Positions 33,341 through 41,874 of a stretch of 64,000 nt of DNA are shown one piece after another. Each line of letters opens with the position of its first letter. Position 1 is the stretch's first letter. Position numbers and translations under genes: made by a program. The stretch covers positions 1 to 64,000 of the forward strand of contig CAOKLO010000005.1 in assembly GCA_948469375.1 (NCBI GenBank). Direction: 5' to 3'. Below the pieces are notes generated by a model. That model did not search any database and was not told where the DNA came from. It was given only the letters and a program-made list of their open reading frames with translations. The stretch is from an uncultured bacterium. GTDB lineage: Bacteria > Bacillota > Clostridia > Oscillospirales > Oscillospiraceae.

Positions 33341-34711
33341 GTGTCGCACCGGCAAAACGACTTTTCCCGGGGGAGCATCCCCCGCAACATTATGAATCTG
33401 GCCATCCCCATGACGGCGGCCCAGCTGGTCAATGTGCTGTACAGCGTGGTGGACCGGATCTATCTGGGTCACCTGCCCGGCGGCGACAGCCTGGCCCTCA
33501 CCGGCCTGGGGGTGACCATGCCTATCGTGTCCATCCTCATGGGCTTCGCCAACCTGTGCGGCACGGGGGGCGCGCCCCTGTGTTCCATCAGCCGGGGCCG
33601 GGGAGATGACCAGGAGGCCGAACGGGTGATGGGCAACGCCTTTGTGCTCCTGCTGATTTTGGGCGTGGCGGGCACCGCCTTTTTCCTGGCGCTGAAGGAG
33701 CCCATCCTCTACCTGTTCGGGGCCAGCCCGGGCACATTTCCTTACGCCGACGGGTACATGACCATCTATCTGTGCGGCACGCTGTTTGTCATGATTAGCC
33801 TGGGCATGAATCCCTTTATCAACGCCCAGGGCTTTGGGCGGGTGGGCATGATGACCGTCCTGCTGGGGGCGGCGGTGAACATCGCGCTGGACCCAGTGCT
33901 GATCTTTGTGCTCCATATGGGAGTGCGGGGGGCGGCGCTGGCCACGGTGTTCTCTCAGGGGCTGTCGGCGGCCTGGGTGCTGGCTTTCCTGACCGGGAAA
34001 AAGGCTATCCTGCGTCTCAAGGGGGAGAATCTGCGGCTGGACGGAACGCGGACCAAAAAGATCATATCCCTGGGTCTGTCCGGGTTCTTTGTGAACATGA
34101 CCAACAGCCTGGTCCAGGTGGTGTGCAATGCCACGCTGCAAAATTACGGAGGGGACACCTATGTGGGGGTGATGACCATCATCAACTCCATCCGAGAGGT
34201 GTTCATTATGCCGGTGCAGGGGCTGACCAACGGCTCCCAGCCGGTGGAGGGCTACAACTACGGGGCCGGGCAGTACAGCCGGGTCCGGGAGGCTATCCGG
34301 TTCACGGTGGGGCTGACGGTGGCCTATTCCGCCCTGTTCTGGGTGTGCGCCATGCTGTTTCCCGCGGCCCTCATTCACATTTTCAAAAGCGACCCGGTCA
34401 TCATTGAGGCCGGAGTGCCCGCCCTGCGAATCTATTTCTCCATGTTCCTGTTCATGTCTCTGCAATTTGCGGGGCAGGCCACCTTTGTGGGCCTGGGCCG
34501 GGCCAAGCAGTCGGTATTTTTCTCTCTGCTGCGCAAGGCCGTCGTCAACGCGCCGCTGACCCTCATCCTGCCCATTTGGATGGGCACCACCGGTGTGTTC
34601 GCGGCGGAGGCGGTCTCCCAGCTCATCGGCGGGCTGGCCTGCTTTACCACCATGTATCTCACCCTGTACCGCCCCCTGGGACGGCTGCGGGACGGCGGCC
34701 CGGCGGCATGA
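33341..34711 (+). CDS. MATE family efflux transporter
   Basis: This 456-residue membrane protein has 12 predicted segments and matches the multidrug/oligosaccharidyl-lipid/polysaccharide exporter (MATE) family. Evidence includes IPMTAAQLVNVLYSVVDRIYLGH in the first helix, the repeated second half (SGFFVNMTNSLVQVVCNATL), and GLTNGSQPVEGYNYGA. It exports cations or drugs in exchange for sodium or protons. I start it at GTG 33341 behind AAAGGAGG. No drug-responsive regulator lies beside it, so substrate is unknown. Confidence 0.92.
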   Translation: MSHRQNDFSRGSIPRNIMNLAIPMTAAQLVNVLYSVVDRIYLGHLPGGDSLALTGLGVTMPIVSILMGFANLCGTGGAPLCSISRGRGDDQEAERVMGNAFVLLLILGVAGTAFFLALKEPILYLFGASPGTFPYADGYMTIYLCGTLFVMISLGMNPFINAQGFGRVGMMTVLLGAAVNIALDPVLIFVLHMGVRGAALATVFSQGLSAAWVLAFLTGKKAILRLKGENLRLDGTRTKKIISLGLSGFFVNMTNSLVQVVCNATLQNYGGDTYVGVMTIINSIREVFIMPVQGLTNGSQPVEGYNYGAGQYSRVREAIRFTVGLTVAYSALFWVCAMLFPAALIHIFKSDPVIIEAGVPALRIYFSMFLFMSLQFAGQATFVGLGRAKQSVFFSLLRKAVVNAPLTLILPIWMGTTGVFAAEAVSQLIGGLACFTTMYLTLYRPLGRLRDGGPAA

Positions 34712-34758
34712 AAAGCCGCCGCCGTTTCCCATCGAGGCTGCGGATAAGGAGCACAATG

Positions 34759-34801
34759 AAACCCCCGCCGGTCAGACTGCGTCTGACGGACGGGGGATTT
34801 T
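34759..34801. terminator. Bidirectional terminator between convergent genes
   Basis: AAACCCCCG..GTCAGAC / GTCTGAC..CGGGGGATTT with a TGC loop; it serves the MATE gene (+) and the zinc-ribbon membrane gene (-). Confidence 0.85.
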
Positions 34802-34809
34802 CATTCTGC

Positions 34810-35205
34810 TCAGCTTTTTTCCTCAAACACCGCGCCGCAGGAACGGCAGTGGACGGTGATCCGCCCCTTGCCTCGGGGCACCCGCATCTGCTGGCCGCAG
34901 TTGGGGCATTTGAAGTAGCGGTGCTCCCGGTCGTGGGTGCGGCAGCGGAAGGTGTTCCAGCGCCGGGCGATGGGCCGGGCGAGCTGGAGGAACTTGCTGT
35001 TCTCCGCCCTGCGGGCCTCCAGGTTTCGGGACAGGGAGCGGTACAGGCTGACGATGATCAAAATCAGGGCCAGCAGCTCAAAGACCAGCATCCTGGTAAA
35101 CAGAAACACAATATAAAGAATGATGTAGAGCGCCATCAGCAGAACGTTGAGCTGATCTCCTCCATAGCGCCCCGCCATCAGGCGGAGCATCCAGCGGCGG
35201 ACCAT
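34810..35205 (-). CDS. Small membrane protein with a C-terminal zinc ribbon
   Basis: This 131-residue protein has a long hydrophobic region (about 20-57, probably two segments), then a basic linker. It ends in a zinc ribbon made by CPNCGQQMRVP and CRSCGAVF (about 100-127). I recognise no named family, though similar proteins are common in Oscillospiraceae. The zinc ribbon is the MJ0042/CpXC type seen in proteins that bind nucleic acids or partners. A promoter and the AGGAGGTGAG ribosome binding site precede it. Confidence 0.78.
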   Translation of the reverse strand: MVRRWMLRLMAGRYGGDQLNVLLMALYIILYIVFLFTRMLVFELLALILIIVSLYRSLSRNLEARRAENSKFLQLARPIARRWNTFRCRTHDREHRYFKCPNCGQQMRVPRGKGRITVHCRSCGAVFEEKS

Positions 35206-35249
35206 GGGCGCTCACCTCCTATACGCTGAAGATAATTTGGAATATGATT

Positions 35250-35278
35250 ATGATAACGCCCATAAATGAACCCGTCAA
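35250..35278 (-). promoter_or_regulatory. Promoter of the zinc-ribbon membrane gene
   Basis: On the minus strand TTGACG (35278-35273), 17-nt spacer, TATCAT (35255-35250). Confidence 0.8.
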
Positions 35279-35427
35279 TGGGGCAACCGTAAACAATATG
35301 TGAATTTCTCGACGAAGAGCCGCCCTCCGCCGGGGTATTCCCGCTTCCCCGGGCAAAAAAATTTCATGGGTTCTCGGAGAATCCAGTGTATAATAAAACA
35401 GAAACACAAAGAGAGGAGGCGGCGCAC

Positions 35428-35952
35428 ATGGGGGAACAGGAAGTCGTCCGGCTGATTCGGGACCGGGACTCCCAGGGGATGGAGCAGCTGCTGCTGCATT
35501 TCGGGCCGCTGATGCGGTATGTCATAGCCCCCATTCTGGCCGACCCCCGGGACCGGGAGGAATGCCTGTCCGAGGCGGCCATGCGGGTCTGGGATAAAAT
35601 CGACCGGTTCGACCCGGAAAAGGGCAGCTGGACGGGCTGGCTCACCGCCCTGTCCCGGAACGCCGCACTGAACCGGGCCCGGGGACAGGCCGGCCCCGCC
35701 GGGGAGCTGACGGAGGAGGTGCCGTCCCAGGAGCCAGGGCCGGAGGAGGCGCTGCTGCGCCGGGAAGCGCTGGAGGAGCTGCGCCGGGCCATGAGGACCC
35801 TTCCGGTCAAGGACCAGGCGCTGCTCTACCGCAAGTACTACTACTTGCAGTCCACCGAGCAGATCGCCCGGGAGTTGGGCACCACCCCCCGGGCGGTGGA
35901 GGGCAGGCTGTACCGGTTGAAGCAAAAGCTGAAAAAGCAATTGAGGAGGTGA
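35428..35952 (+). CDS. ECF-type RNA polymerase sigma factor
   Basis: This 174-residue protein has the sigma-70 region 2 (MEQLLLHFGPLMRYVIAPIL, CLSEAAMRVWDKIDRFDPEKGSWTGWL) and region 4 helix-turn-helix (LLYRKYYYLQSTEQIARELG, TPRAVEGRLYRLKQKLKK). It lacks region 3, as expected for ECF factors. The ATG at 35428 follows AGGAGG; a TATAAT lies at 35389-35394 without a clear -35. The next gene starts 5 nt after its stop and encodes a membrane protein that is probably its anti-sigma or sensor partner. Confidence 0.92.
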   Translation: MGEQEVVRLIRDRDSQGMEQLLLHFGPLMRYVIAPILADPRDREECLSEAAMRVWDKIDRFDPEKGSWTGWLTALSRNAALNRARGQAGPAGELTEEVPSQEPGPEEALLRREALEELRRAMRTLPVKDQALLYRKYYYLQSTEQIARELGTTPRAVEGRLYRLKQKLKKQLRR

Positions 35953-35957
35953 AGAAC

Positions 35958-37451
35958 ATGGATGACCGCCGTTTTGACCAGGACTCCGAGCAGGAGCTGG
36001 ACCGCCTGCTGTCCGACGAGCTTTCCGCCCCGCCCCCGGAGGATGTGCTGCGGGAGGTCACTCCCTGGCGTCAGGCCATGAACCGTATTCTCTCGGGGCT
36101 GGTGCTCAAAACCCTCACGCTGAATTTTTTGGGGCTGGACTATCTTTTGCCGGCTGTGGGCCATTTGCTGATTCTGCTGGGCCTGCGGGCCCTGCGGCGG
36201 GAAAACCGGGTCTTTCGGGTCTGGTGGCGGGTCATGCTGGCTCAGACCGCGCTGTGGGCCTTCCAGCTGCTCCAGCGGGCCGCCCCCGGGTGGCAGGAGT
36301 TCGACAGGACGGTCCCGGGCCTGGCGCTGACCGGGCTGGGGTTTGCGCTGGTACTGGCCCATTCCCTCTGCCTGTGGCTGGGCCTGCGCTCGGTGCGGCG
36401 GCGGGCCGGACTGAGGCCGGGGGCCGAAGGGGCGCTGGCGCTGCTGGCGTGGCAGGTGGTTCTGGGCGTGCCGGCGGCGCTGGGGATGAGCCAGATTGGG
36501 TGGCCGTTCTTCATTCTCCTGCTGGCTGCCTATATCTGCATCTTCCGCAGCCTTTACAAGCTGTCGGCGGAGCTGGACGAGGCGGGATATGCCCTCCGCC
36601 CCGCCCCCGTCCGGGTGTCCGACCGCCTGCTGGTCGGGGCGGTTGCGGGGGCGCTGCTGCTGGGAATTGCGGCGGTCAGCCTGACCTGTAACCGCCTGCC
36701 TATGGACTGGCGGCCGGTGGACCGGGCGGAACACGATGAAGTGGTGGAGCTGAAAGCCGAGCTGGCCGCCATGGGCTTCCCGGAGGACGTGCTGAACGAC
36801 CTGTCGGCGGAGGATATTCAGGCCTGCGGGGGCGCCGTGCGGGTGGTGAGCGATGTGCATACCTACGCGTTGAGCACCACCTTCGACGACAACACGCCAA
36901 AGCCGCTGAAAATCACCGGCGTAGCGGTGGAGCTAGGTGGGGAGCGGGAGCGCTGGCGCATGTTCCACCACTTCCAGTGGGAGGCCGGGACCAGCTTTTC
37001 CGGCACCGAGGCCATGCAGTTCTGGCCCGCCTACCACGTCGGCGACGGCTGGGCCAAATCCGGTCAGGCCACGGGCCGGGTGCTGTGCGAGCGGGACGGA
37101 ACGGAAGTCTGCGCCCCCTATTACTCCCTGGGAGAGGAGACCTTTACCGCCGACAGCGTTTTCTTCGGTATGAGGACCTCCACCGACCTGTTCGCCTCCT
37201 TCTCCTTCCCCCGGAACGGGGACCGCTGCCGGGGCTACGTCGCCTATGAGACGGCGGAAACGAGGGATGGCTATATCATCGACTCCTGGGTCAACTACGC
37301 CCACAGCCGGAGGCTGTTCCAGTATCCGGCCGCCAGCGCCAAGGAGTGGATTCAAACCCGCGGCATTAACTATGACCTGGAGCCTTTCCTCCTCATTCAG
37401 GACGCGCTCCAGTTTTTCCCCTACACTGTGGATGAGGAGGGCATGTATTAA
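35958..37451 (+). CDS. Putative anti-sigma/sensor membrane protein
   Basis: This 497-residue protein follows the ECF sigma gene with a 5-nt gap, starting at ATG 35958 behind GAGGAGG. Its N-terminal 40 residues (DRLLSDELSAPPPEDVLREV) resemble the cytoplasmic end of anti-sigma factors of the DUF3379/RsgI-like type. Five or six membrane segments follow (about 42-230). The C-terminal 260 residues form a single beta-rich extracytoplasmic domain (RVVSDVHTYALSTTFDD, WVNYAHSRRLFQYPA). The order sigma then membrane partner suggests it holds the sigma factor until an external signal arrives. This is inferred from context. Confidence 0.75.
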   Translation: MDDRRFDQDSEQELDRLLSDELSAPPPEDVLREVTPWRQAMNRILSGLVLKTLTLNFLGLDYLLPAVGHLLILLGLRALRRENRVFRVWWRVMLAQTALWAFQLLQRAAPGWQEFDRTVPGLALTGLGFALVLAHSLCLWLGLRSVRRRAGLRPGAEGALALLAWQVVLGVPAALGMSQIGWPFFILLLAAYICIFRSLYKLSAELDEAGYALRPAPVRVSDRLLVGAVAGALLLGIAAVSLTCNRLPMDWRPVDRAEHDEVVELKAELAAMGFPEDVLNDLSAEDIQACGGAVRVVSDVHTYALSTTFDDNTPKPLKITGVAVELGGERERWRMFHHFQWEAGTSFSGTEAMQFWPAYHVGDGWAKSGQATGRVLCERDGTEVCAPYYSLGEETFTADSVFFGMRTSTDLFASFSFPRNGDRCRGYVAYETAETRDGYIIDSWVNYAHSRRLFQYPAASAKEWIQTRGINYDLEPFLLIQDALQFFPYTVDEEGMY

Positions 37452-37503
37452 ACCCGCAAAACAGGGGGAGGGCCCATGCCCTCCCCCTGTTTTGCGGGTT
37501 TTT
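37451..37503. terminator. Very long perfect bidirectional terminator
   Basis: The arms starting AACCCGCAAAACAGGGGGAG pair perfectly over 23 bp around a CCAT loop, with T-runs on both sides. It separates the ECF operon from coaX. Confidence 0.95.
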
Positions 37504-37508
37504 GAAGC

Positions 37509-38282
37509 TCAAAGCGGCTTGTTTTTTTCATAGATGATCCGCAGTCCATCCAGCATCAGGTCGTCGTCCACCGTGATGTCCCGGCAGCAGTGGGATACCA
37601 CCAGCCGGGCCAACCCGCCGGTGGCAACCGCCGCGCCCAGGGGCTTGCCCAGCTCCTCCTCCACTCGGTCCAGCAGGCCGTCCACCAGAGCCGCGTGGCC
37701 GTAGATGGCCCCAGCCTGCATGGCCGCCACCGTGTTGCTGGCGATCACCTTTCCCGGCACGTTCAAATCAATGCGGGGGAGCTGGCTGGTGCGGCTGGAC
37801 AGCGCGTCCACCGAGAGTCTGGGTCCCGCCATAATGGCGCCGCCCAGAAAACGACCGTCGGCGTCCACCACGGACATGGTGTCCGCCGTGCCCAAATCGA
37901 AAATGACCAGGGGCTTGGGATATTTGGCGGTGGCGGCCACCGCCCCCACCACCAGGTCCGCGCCCAGCTGGCCGGGGTCGTCAATTTTGATGTTTACCCC
38001 GGTTTTGATACCCGCCCCCACCATGATGGGCGGCTTGTGCGTAATCATCTCCGTGGCCAGGCGCAGCACGTCGGTGAGCTCGCTCACCACGGAGGCGATG
38101 ATCGCGCCCTCCACCTCCCTGTGGTTCAGGCCGTGGAGCGCCAGGAGGCTGTGCAGGATCAGCGCGTACTCGTCGGAGGTCTTGCTCCGGTCGGTGGAGA
38201 TGCGGGCGGTGAGCAAAAGCCGCTCTCCCTCTATGCACCCCAGGACAATGTTGGTGTTTCCCGCGTCGATGGCTAAGATCAT
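37509..38282 (-). CDS. coaX: Type III pantothenate kinase
   Basis: This 257-residue ASKHA-fold kinase phosphorylates pantothenate, the first step of coenzyme A synthesis. It has the N-terminal phosphate loop LAIDAGNTNIVLG, the pantothenate-binding region DPGQLGADLVVGAVAA, DLGTADT and GGAIMAGPRLS. The upstream gene on the same transcript is an ECF transporter S component, likely for pantothenate, so uptake and trapping are co-expressed. The gap between the genes is 28 nt. Confidence 0.95.
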   Translation of the reverse strand: MILAIDAGNTNIVLGCIEGERLLLTARISTDRSKTSDEYALILHSLLALHGLNHREVEGAIIASVVSELTDVLRLATEMITHKPPIMVGAGIKTGVNIKIDDPGQLGADLVVGAVAATAKYPKPLVIFDLGTADTMSVVDADGRFLGGAIMAGPRLSVDALSSRTSQLPRIDLNVPGKVIASNTVAAMQAGAIYGHAALVDGLLDRVEEELGKPLGAAVATGGLARLVVSHCCRDITVDDDLMLDGLRIIYEKNKPL

Positions 38283-38310
38283 AAGACCGCCTCCTGAACA
38301 AGGATGGTTG

Positions 38311-38907
38311 TTACTTCTGAAGAGGACCGGCGGCGCCGATGATACGGACGATAACCGGACCCAGCACCAGGTTGATGAGCAGCTCTACCAGGAAGTTCAC
38401 CCCGGTGAGGCCGAACAGGATATAGTACAGAACGTCCGAGCCGCCCGCCCAGGCCGTGAGGGTCTCGCGGAAGAACAGCGCCATGGCCAAGCAGAACAGC
38501 CCCGTGTTGACCACCGGGCAGACAATTCCGGCGCAGGCGGCCGCAATGGATTTTTTGCCGGTTTTGGACGCCCCGCGGTAGACGGCCGCGGCGCAGGCCC
38601 CGGCAGCGACGCCCTTGCCCAGGCACACCAGGGCGGTGACCGGGGGGTTGGTGTTCCAGAGGATGGAGCCGCCCGCGTCCATCCCGGTGATGCAGCAGAT
38701 CAATACCACCAGGCCGAAAACGCCGCCCAGATAGGCGCCGGCGCTGACGCCGTACAGGGCCGCGCCCACCACGATGGGCACCAGGCTCAGGGTGATGGAT
38801 ACGGGGCCTACCTTCGCCACGTTGGCGACCAGCTGGAGCACGACAATCAGGGCGGTGAAGATCGCCAGCGCCGCCAGCTTGCGGGTGTTGGTCCTTGAGC
38901 TTGCCAT
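38311..38907 (-). CDS. ECF transporter S component, probably for pantothenate (PanT-like)
   Basis: This 198-residue membrane protein has about six hydrophobic segments and the small alanine/glycine-rich S-component fold (KLAALAIFTALIVVLQLVA at the start, GLTGVNFLVELLINLVLGP at the end). S components bind a vitamin and dock on the shared EcfAAT module, which is not in this window. Position directly upstream of coaX points to pantothenate as substrate; this is context, not proof. A consensus promoter lies about 75 nt upstream. Confidence 0.82.
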   Translation of the reverse strand: MASSRTNTRKLAALAIFTALIVVLQLVANVAKVGPVSITLSLVPIVVGAALYGVSAGAYLGGVFGLVVLICCITGMDAGGSILWNTNPPVTALVCLGKGVAAGACAAAVYRGASKTGKKSIAAACAGIVCPVVNTGLFCLAMALFFRETLTAWAGGSDVLYYILFGLTGVNFLVELLINLVLGPVIVRIIGAAGPLQK

Positions 38908-38980
38908 ATTTTATTTACCTCCTGCTGCTGTCCGCGTGGGTACAGCGCAAATTTGGCCCATGTGAAAAAGGGCTCGGCCC

Positions 38981-39009
38981 ATTATATCCGCCTTTGCGGG
39001 AAAAAGCAA
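38981..39009 (-). promoter_or_regulatory. Promoter of the PanT-coaX operon
   Basis: On the minus strand TTGCTT (39009-39004), 17-nt spacer, TATAAT (38986-38981). Confidence 0.85.
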
Positions 39010-39022
39010 GAGGGGTGATATG

Positions 39023-39838
39023 TCATGGGCAAGAACACGATTCGTTCAGAAATTGCTGGACCCGCCGGTTGAAGTCCGGGGCCTCTTGGTATGCGGCGTG
39101 CCCCAGTCCGCCGTACATATAAATCCGGCAGCCCAGCGCCGCGGCGATTTCCTCCGACGCGCCGCCTGTGACGACAAGGTCCTGCTTTCCGCCGATGACG
39201 AATACGGGGCAGGTGATTTTGGAAAGCTCAGGATAGGAATTGCAGGTCCGGCAGGCCTGGGCGAGGGCGATGAACCGGCTGAAATCCTTCGGCTTTCCCA
39301 CCCGTGAAAGGACCGGAAAGAGCCACCGGTATTTTTTGAGATAGGCGGGCGAATACATTGTTTCAAACATGTCGATGACAAAGGGACCATACTCCCGCCG
39401 CCGGGCCATTTCAACCCAGCGGTCCAGGACCTGCTCCATGACGCCGTTTGGCCTGGACGCCGTGACGCCAAGCACAAGCTTATGCACAAGGCGGGGATGG
39501 CCGATGGCGAGATACTGCGCGATCATTCCCCCCTGCGATATCCCAAATACGTCGGCGGTGCCGACATGGAGCCGCTCCATCAAAAAAGCAACGTCGTCCG
39601 CCATATCCTGTATCGTATATCCGTCTGGAACGGCGGCCTTTTTATCAACGACGTACACCGTGTATTGCTTGGCAAAGCACCGGTACAGATAGGCCAGAGA
39701 GAACGCCGCGCTTTTGACCTGCTGAAGGCTGAGCCCGGGAATCAAAACAAGCGCCTTCCCGCCGGTCCCAAAAATGACGCAGTCCAAAGCGGTTGCGTCC
39801 TTGTTCACCGTCATGCACCGGACACTGTTAAGCCACAT
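39023..39838 (-). CDS. Alpha/beta-fold hydrolase
   Basis: This 271-residue protein has the alpha/beta hydrolase core. It shows the oxyanion-hole region VLIPGLSLQ, the nucleophile elbow GISQGG with the catalytic serine, an acid in GGKQDLVV, and the histidine in GGLGHAAYQE near the C-terminus. No signal peptide is evident. I start it at ATG 39838, 9 nt after AGAGGG; an ATG 6 nt upstream is too close to that site. It is monocistronic with a good promoter. The substrate is unknown; esterase or peptidase activity is equally possible. Confidence 0.85.
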   Translation of the reverse strand: MWLNSVRCMTVNKDATALDCVIFGTGGKALVLIPGLSLQQVKSAAFSLAYLYRCFAKQYTVYVVDKKAAVPDGYTIQDMADDVAFLMERLHVGTADVFGISQGGMIAQYLAIGHPRLVHKLVLGVTASRPNGVMEQVLDRWVEMARRREYGPFVIDMFETMYSPAYLKKYRWLFPVLSRVGKPKDFSRFIALAQACRTCNSYPELSKITCPVFVIGGKQDLVVTGGASEEIAAALGCRIYMYGGLGHAAYQEAPDFNRRVQQFLNESCSCP

Positions 39839-39863
39839 CAACATACACCCTCTTTTTATACCT

Positions 39864-39892
39864 ATTGTACCATACAACAACGCTTTATGCAA
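39864..39892 (-). promoter_or_regulatory. Promoter of the alpha/beta hydrolase gene
   Basis: On the minus strand TTGCAT (39892-39887), 17-nt spacer, TACAAT (39869-39864). Confidence 0.82.
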
Positions 39893-39937
39893 AGCCTTTA
39901 GCCAGGCCGTCAAAGCGTTTCCTTGAAATTTACCCGT

Positions 39938-39966
39938 TGCCGCCGGGAACAAAAGCTGATATACTT
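39938..39966 (+). promoter_or_regulatory. Promoter of the dCMP deaminase-ApbE operon
   Basis: TTGCCG, 17-nt spacer, TATACT, 34 nt before the ATG. Confidence 0.8.
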
Positions 39967-39999
39967 GCCTTAAAATAGATGAGACGGGAGGGTGTGCCC

Positions 40000-40488
40000 A
40001 TGGCCCGCATCGACAAACAAAACTATTATCTGGACATTGCCGGCACCGTGCTGGAGCGGTCTACCTGTATGCGGCGGCATTACGGCGCCATCATCGTACA
40101 GAGCGACGAGATCGTGTCCTCCGGTTACAACGGTGCGCCCCGGGGACGGAGAAACTGCGGCGACCTGGGCTATTGCGCCCGGGAGGCCATGAACATCCCC
40201 TCCGGCCAGCGGTACGAGCTGTGCCGCTCCGTCCACGCGGAGGCCAACGCCATCATCTCCGCTCCCCGGCGGCAGGTGCTGGGGGCCGCGCTGTACATGG
40301 TGTGCCGGGACCCGGCCACGGGAGCGCTGATCCCCGGCTCCACCTCCTGCTCCATGTGCCGCAGGCTTATCATCAACGCGGGCATTGCCAAGGTGGTCAT
40401 CCGGGATACGCCGACGGATTACCGGGTGGTGGACGTTCAGAAGGAATGGGTGGAGGACGACGACTCCATCCCGGAGCACCTGAGATGA
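40000..40488 (+). CDS. Deoxycytidylate deaminase family protein
   Basis: This 162-residue zinc enzyme of the cytidine/deoxycytidylate deaminase fold would convert dCMP to dUMP for thymidylate synthesis. The catalytic motif is SVHAEANAI (zinc His and catalytic Glu), and the zinc cysteines lie in TSCSMCRRLI. The dCMP-type GYNGAPRG and CGDLGYC elements are also present. The ATG at 40000 follows GGGAGG. The next gene, an ApbE lipoprotein, overlaps its stop by 4 nt. Confidence 0.9.
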   Translation: MARIDKQNYYLDIAGTVLERSTCMRRHYGAIIVQSDEIVSSGYNGAPRGRRNCGDLGYCAREAMNIPSGQRYELCRSVHAEANAIISAPRRQVLGAALYMVCRDPATGALIPGSTSCSMCRRLIINAGIAKVVIRDTPTDYRVVDVQKEWVEDDDSIPEHLR

Positions 40489-41537
40489 GGCGCGTTTTGA
40501 GCCTGTGCCTGTCGCTGGTCCTGCTGGCCGGGTGCGCCCCCGCGCCTGCCCAGGCGGCGCCGGCGGCGGAGCGCACTTTTTTCGCCATGGACACCGTCAT
40601 GACCCTGCGGCTGTACCAGGGGGGGGACGAGGCGCTTTTGGACCAGGCAGAGGACCAGACGCGGGAGCTGGAGGCGCTGTGGTCCGTCACCGATGAAAAC
40701 AGCGAGATCTACGCGTTGAACCACGGGGGCTCGGCAGCGGGGCTGTCCCCGGAGACGGCGGACCTGCTGGACACGGCGCTGGGCATGTGTGAACGCACGG
40801 ACGGCGCGCTGGACATCTCCATCTACCCTGTCCTGCGCGCATGGGGCTTCACCACGGGAGAATACGCCGTTCCGGACGATGAAACCCTTGCCGTCCTGCT
40901 CTCCCATGTGGACTATACCCAAGTTCTCCAGGAAGGGACCTCCGCCATCCTCCCCGACGGCATGGAAATCGACCTGGGCAGCGTGGCCAAGGGCAGCGCC
41001 GGCTGGCGGCTGGCCCACCTGCTGAAGAAAAACGGCGTCACCTCCGCGACGCTGGACCTGGGGGGCAATATCCAGACGGTGGGGGCCAAGCCGGACGGCT
41101 CTCCCTGGCGCATCGGCATCCGGAACCCGGATGGGGACGGCAATCTGGGCGTGGTGGAGGTCACGGACAAGGCTGTGGTTACCTCCGGCGGGTACGAGCG
41201 CTATTTTGAGCAGGACGGGGTGCGCTATTGGCACATCCTGGACCCCAAGACCGGGAAGCCCGCCCGGAACGGCTTGGCCTCCGTCACGGTGGTGGGGGAA
41301 AACGGCGTACTCTGCGACGCCCTGTCCACCGCCCTGTTTGTCATGGGGAAGGAAAAAGCCATTGCCTTCTGGCTGAACAACGTCTTTGACCTGCACTTCG
41401 GGCTGATCCTAGTGGAGGAGGACGGCTTCATCACCTATACCGTCAATTCCGGCTTTTTCCCCGAGGAAGGACGCAGGGCCGGTATGGTGAACTACCCCGA
41501 GCCCCTCCCCGGCCCCGAATCCACCCAAACGCCGTAG
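40485..41537 (+). CDS. apbE: FAD:protein FMN transferase (ApbE) lipoprotein
   Basis: This 350-residue exported lipoprotein (lipobox LLAGC near residue 16) covalently attaches FMN to threonines of proteins such as RnfG/NqrC subunits. It has AMDTVMTL near the start, DLGSVAKGSAG, the TLDLGGNIQTVG segment and SGGYERYF. The closing region HILDPKTGKPARNGLASVTVV and CDALSTALFVMG binds magnesium and FAD. The ATGA overlap with the deaminase gene suggests coupling, though no functional link is obvious. Its flavinylated target is not encoded nearby. Confidence 0.93.
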   Translation: MRRVLSLCLSLVLLAGCAPAPAQAAPAAERTFFAMDTVMTLRLYQGGDEALLDQAEDQTRELEALWSVTDENSEIYALNHGGSAAGLSPETADLLDTALGMCERTDGALDISIYPVLRAWGFTTGEYAVPDDETLAVLLSHVDYTQVLQEGTSAILPDGMEIDLGSVAKGSAGWRLAHLLKKNGVTSATLDLGGNIQTVGAKPDGSPWRIGIRNPDGDGNLGVVEVTDKAVVTSGGYERYFEQDGVRYWHILDPKTGKPARNGLASVTVVGENGVLCDALSTALFVMGKEKAIAFWLNNVFDLHFGLILVEEDGFITYTVNSGFFPEEGRRAGMVNYPEPLPGPESTQTP

Positions 41538-41550
41538 CTCTCACCGCTCA

Positions 41551-41807
41551 GGCGCAGTTCGTTAGAGCCATCTATTTTCAGTACCCAAACACCGGCGGCA
41601 GCACAAATAGGCGCATCAGCGTCGAAGGCCGCAAGCGCCGGAACCCATGCAAGACGCCCCGAATCAAGCGTCCCCCGCAAAGGGGGTTCTTAGGGGGAGA
41701 AAATCCTGCGAGCAAGAGCGCGCCCTTGGCGCTCGCAGTCGAGCCGGATTTTCTCCCCCTAAGCGCTCTCTTTGGTTACTTTCTCTCGCGAGAGAGAAAG
41801 TAACGCC
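41551..41807. repeat. Interspersed structured repeat A, copy 1
   Basis: This about 257-bp non-coding element lies between apbE and rny and aligns end to end with 49766-49964. Shared blocks include GGCGCAG, ACACCGGCGGCAGCACAA, CGAAGGCCGCAAGCGCCGGAA (versus CGAAAGCCGCACGCGCCGGAA) and GCGCTCTCTTTGG. The element ends in a GTTACTTTCTCTC / GAGAGAAAGTAAC hairpin. Copy 1 also has a perfect 18-bp stem (41689-41706 with 41746-41763) enclosing CTGCGAGC/GCTCGCAG. Short open frames inside are not conserved between copies, so I do not call a gene. Confidence 0.85.
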
Positions 41808-41845
41808 CCCGGCATGGAAAGTTCATGAAAGTTTCACATTTCCAC

Positions 41846-41874
41846 TTGACAGGAAAGCTCCAGACCTTTACAAT
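41846..41874 (+). promoter_or_regulatory. Promoter of rny
   Basis: TTGACA, 17-nt spacer, TACAAT. It implies a roughly 235-nt 5' leader before rny in which I see no known riboswitch. Confidence 0.85.

Noticed and set aside
41492..41680. Minus-strand 62-codon frame inside repeat A copy 1 containing AAFDADAPICAAAGVWVL
   Set aside because: Copy 2 keeps a similar stretch (AAFDA..CAAAGV) but then hits a stop, and no start with a ribosome binding site is shared. I treat it as part of the repeat, although descent from a coding sequence is possible.
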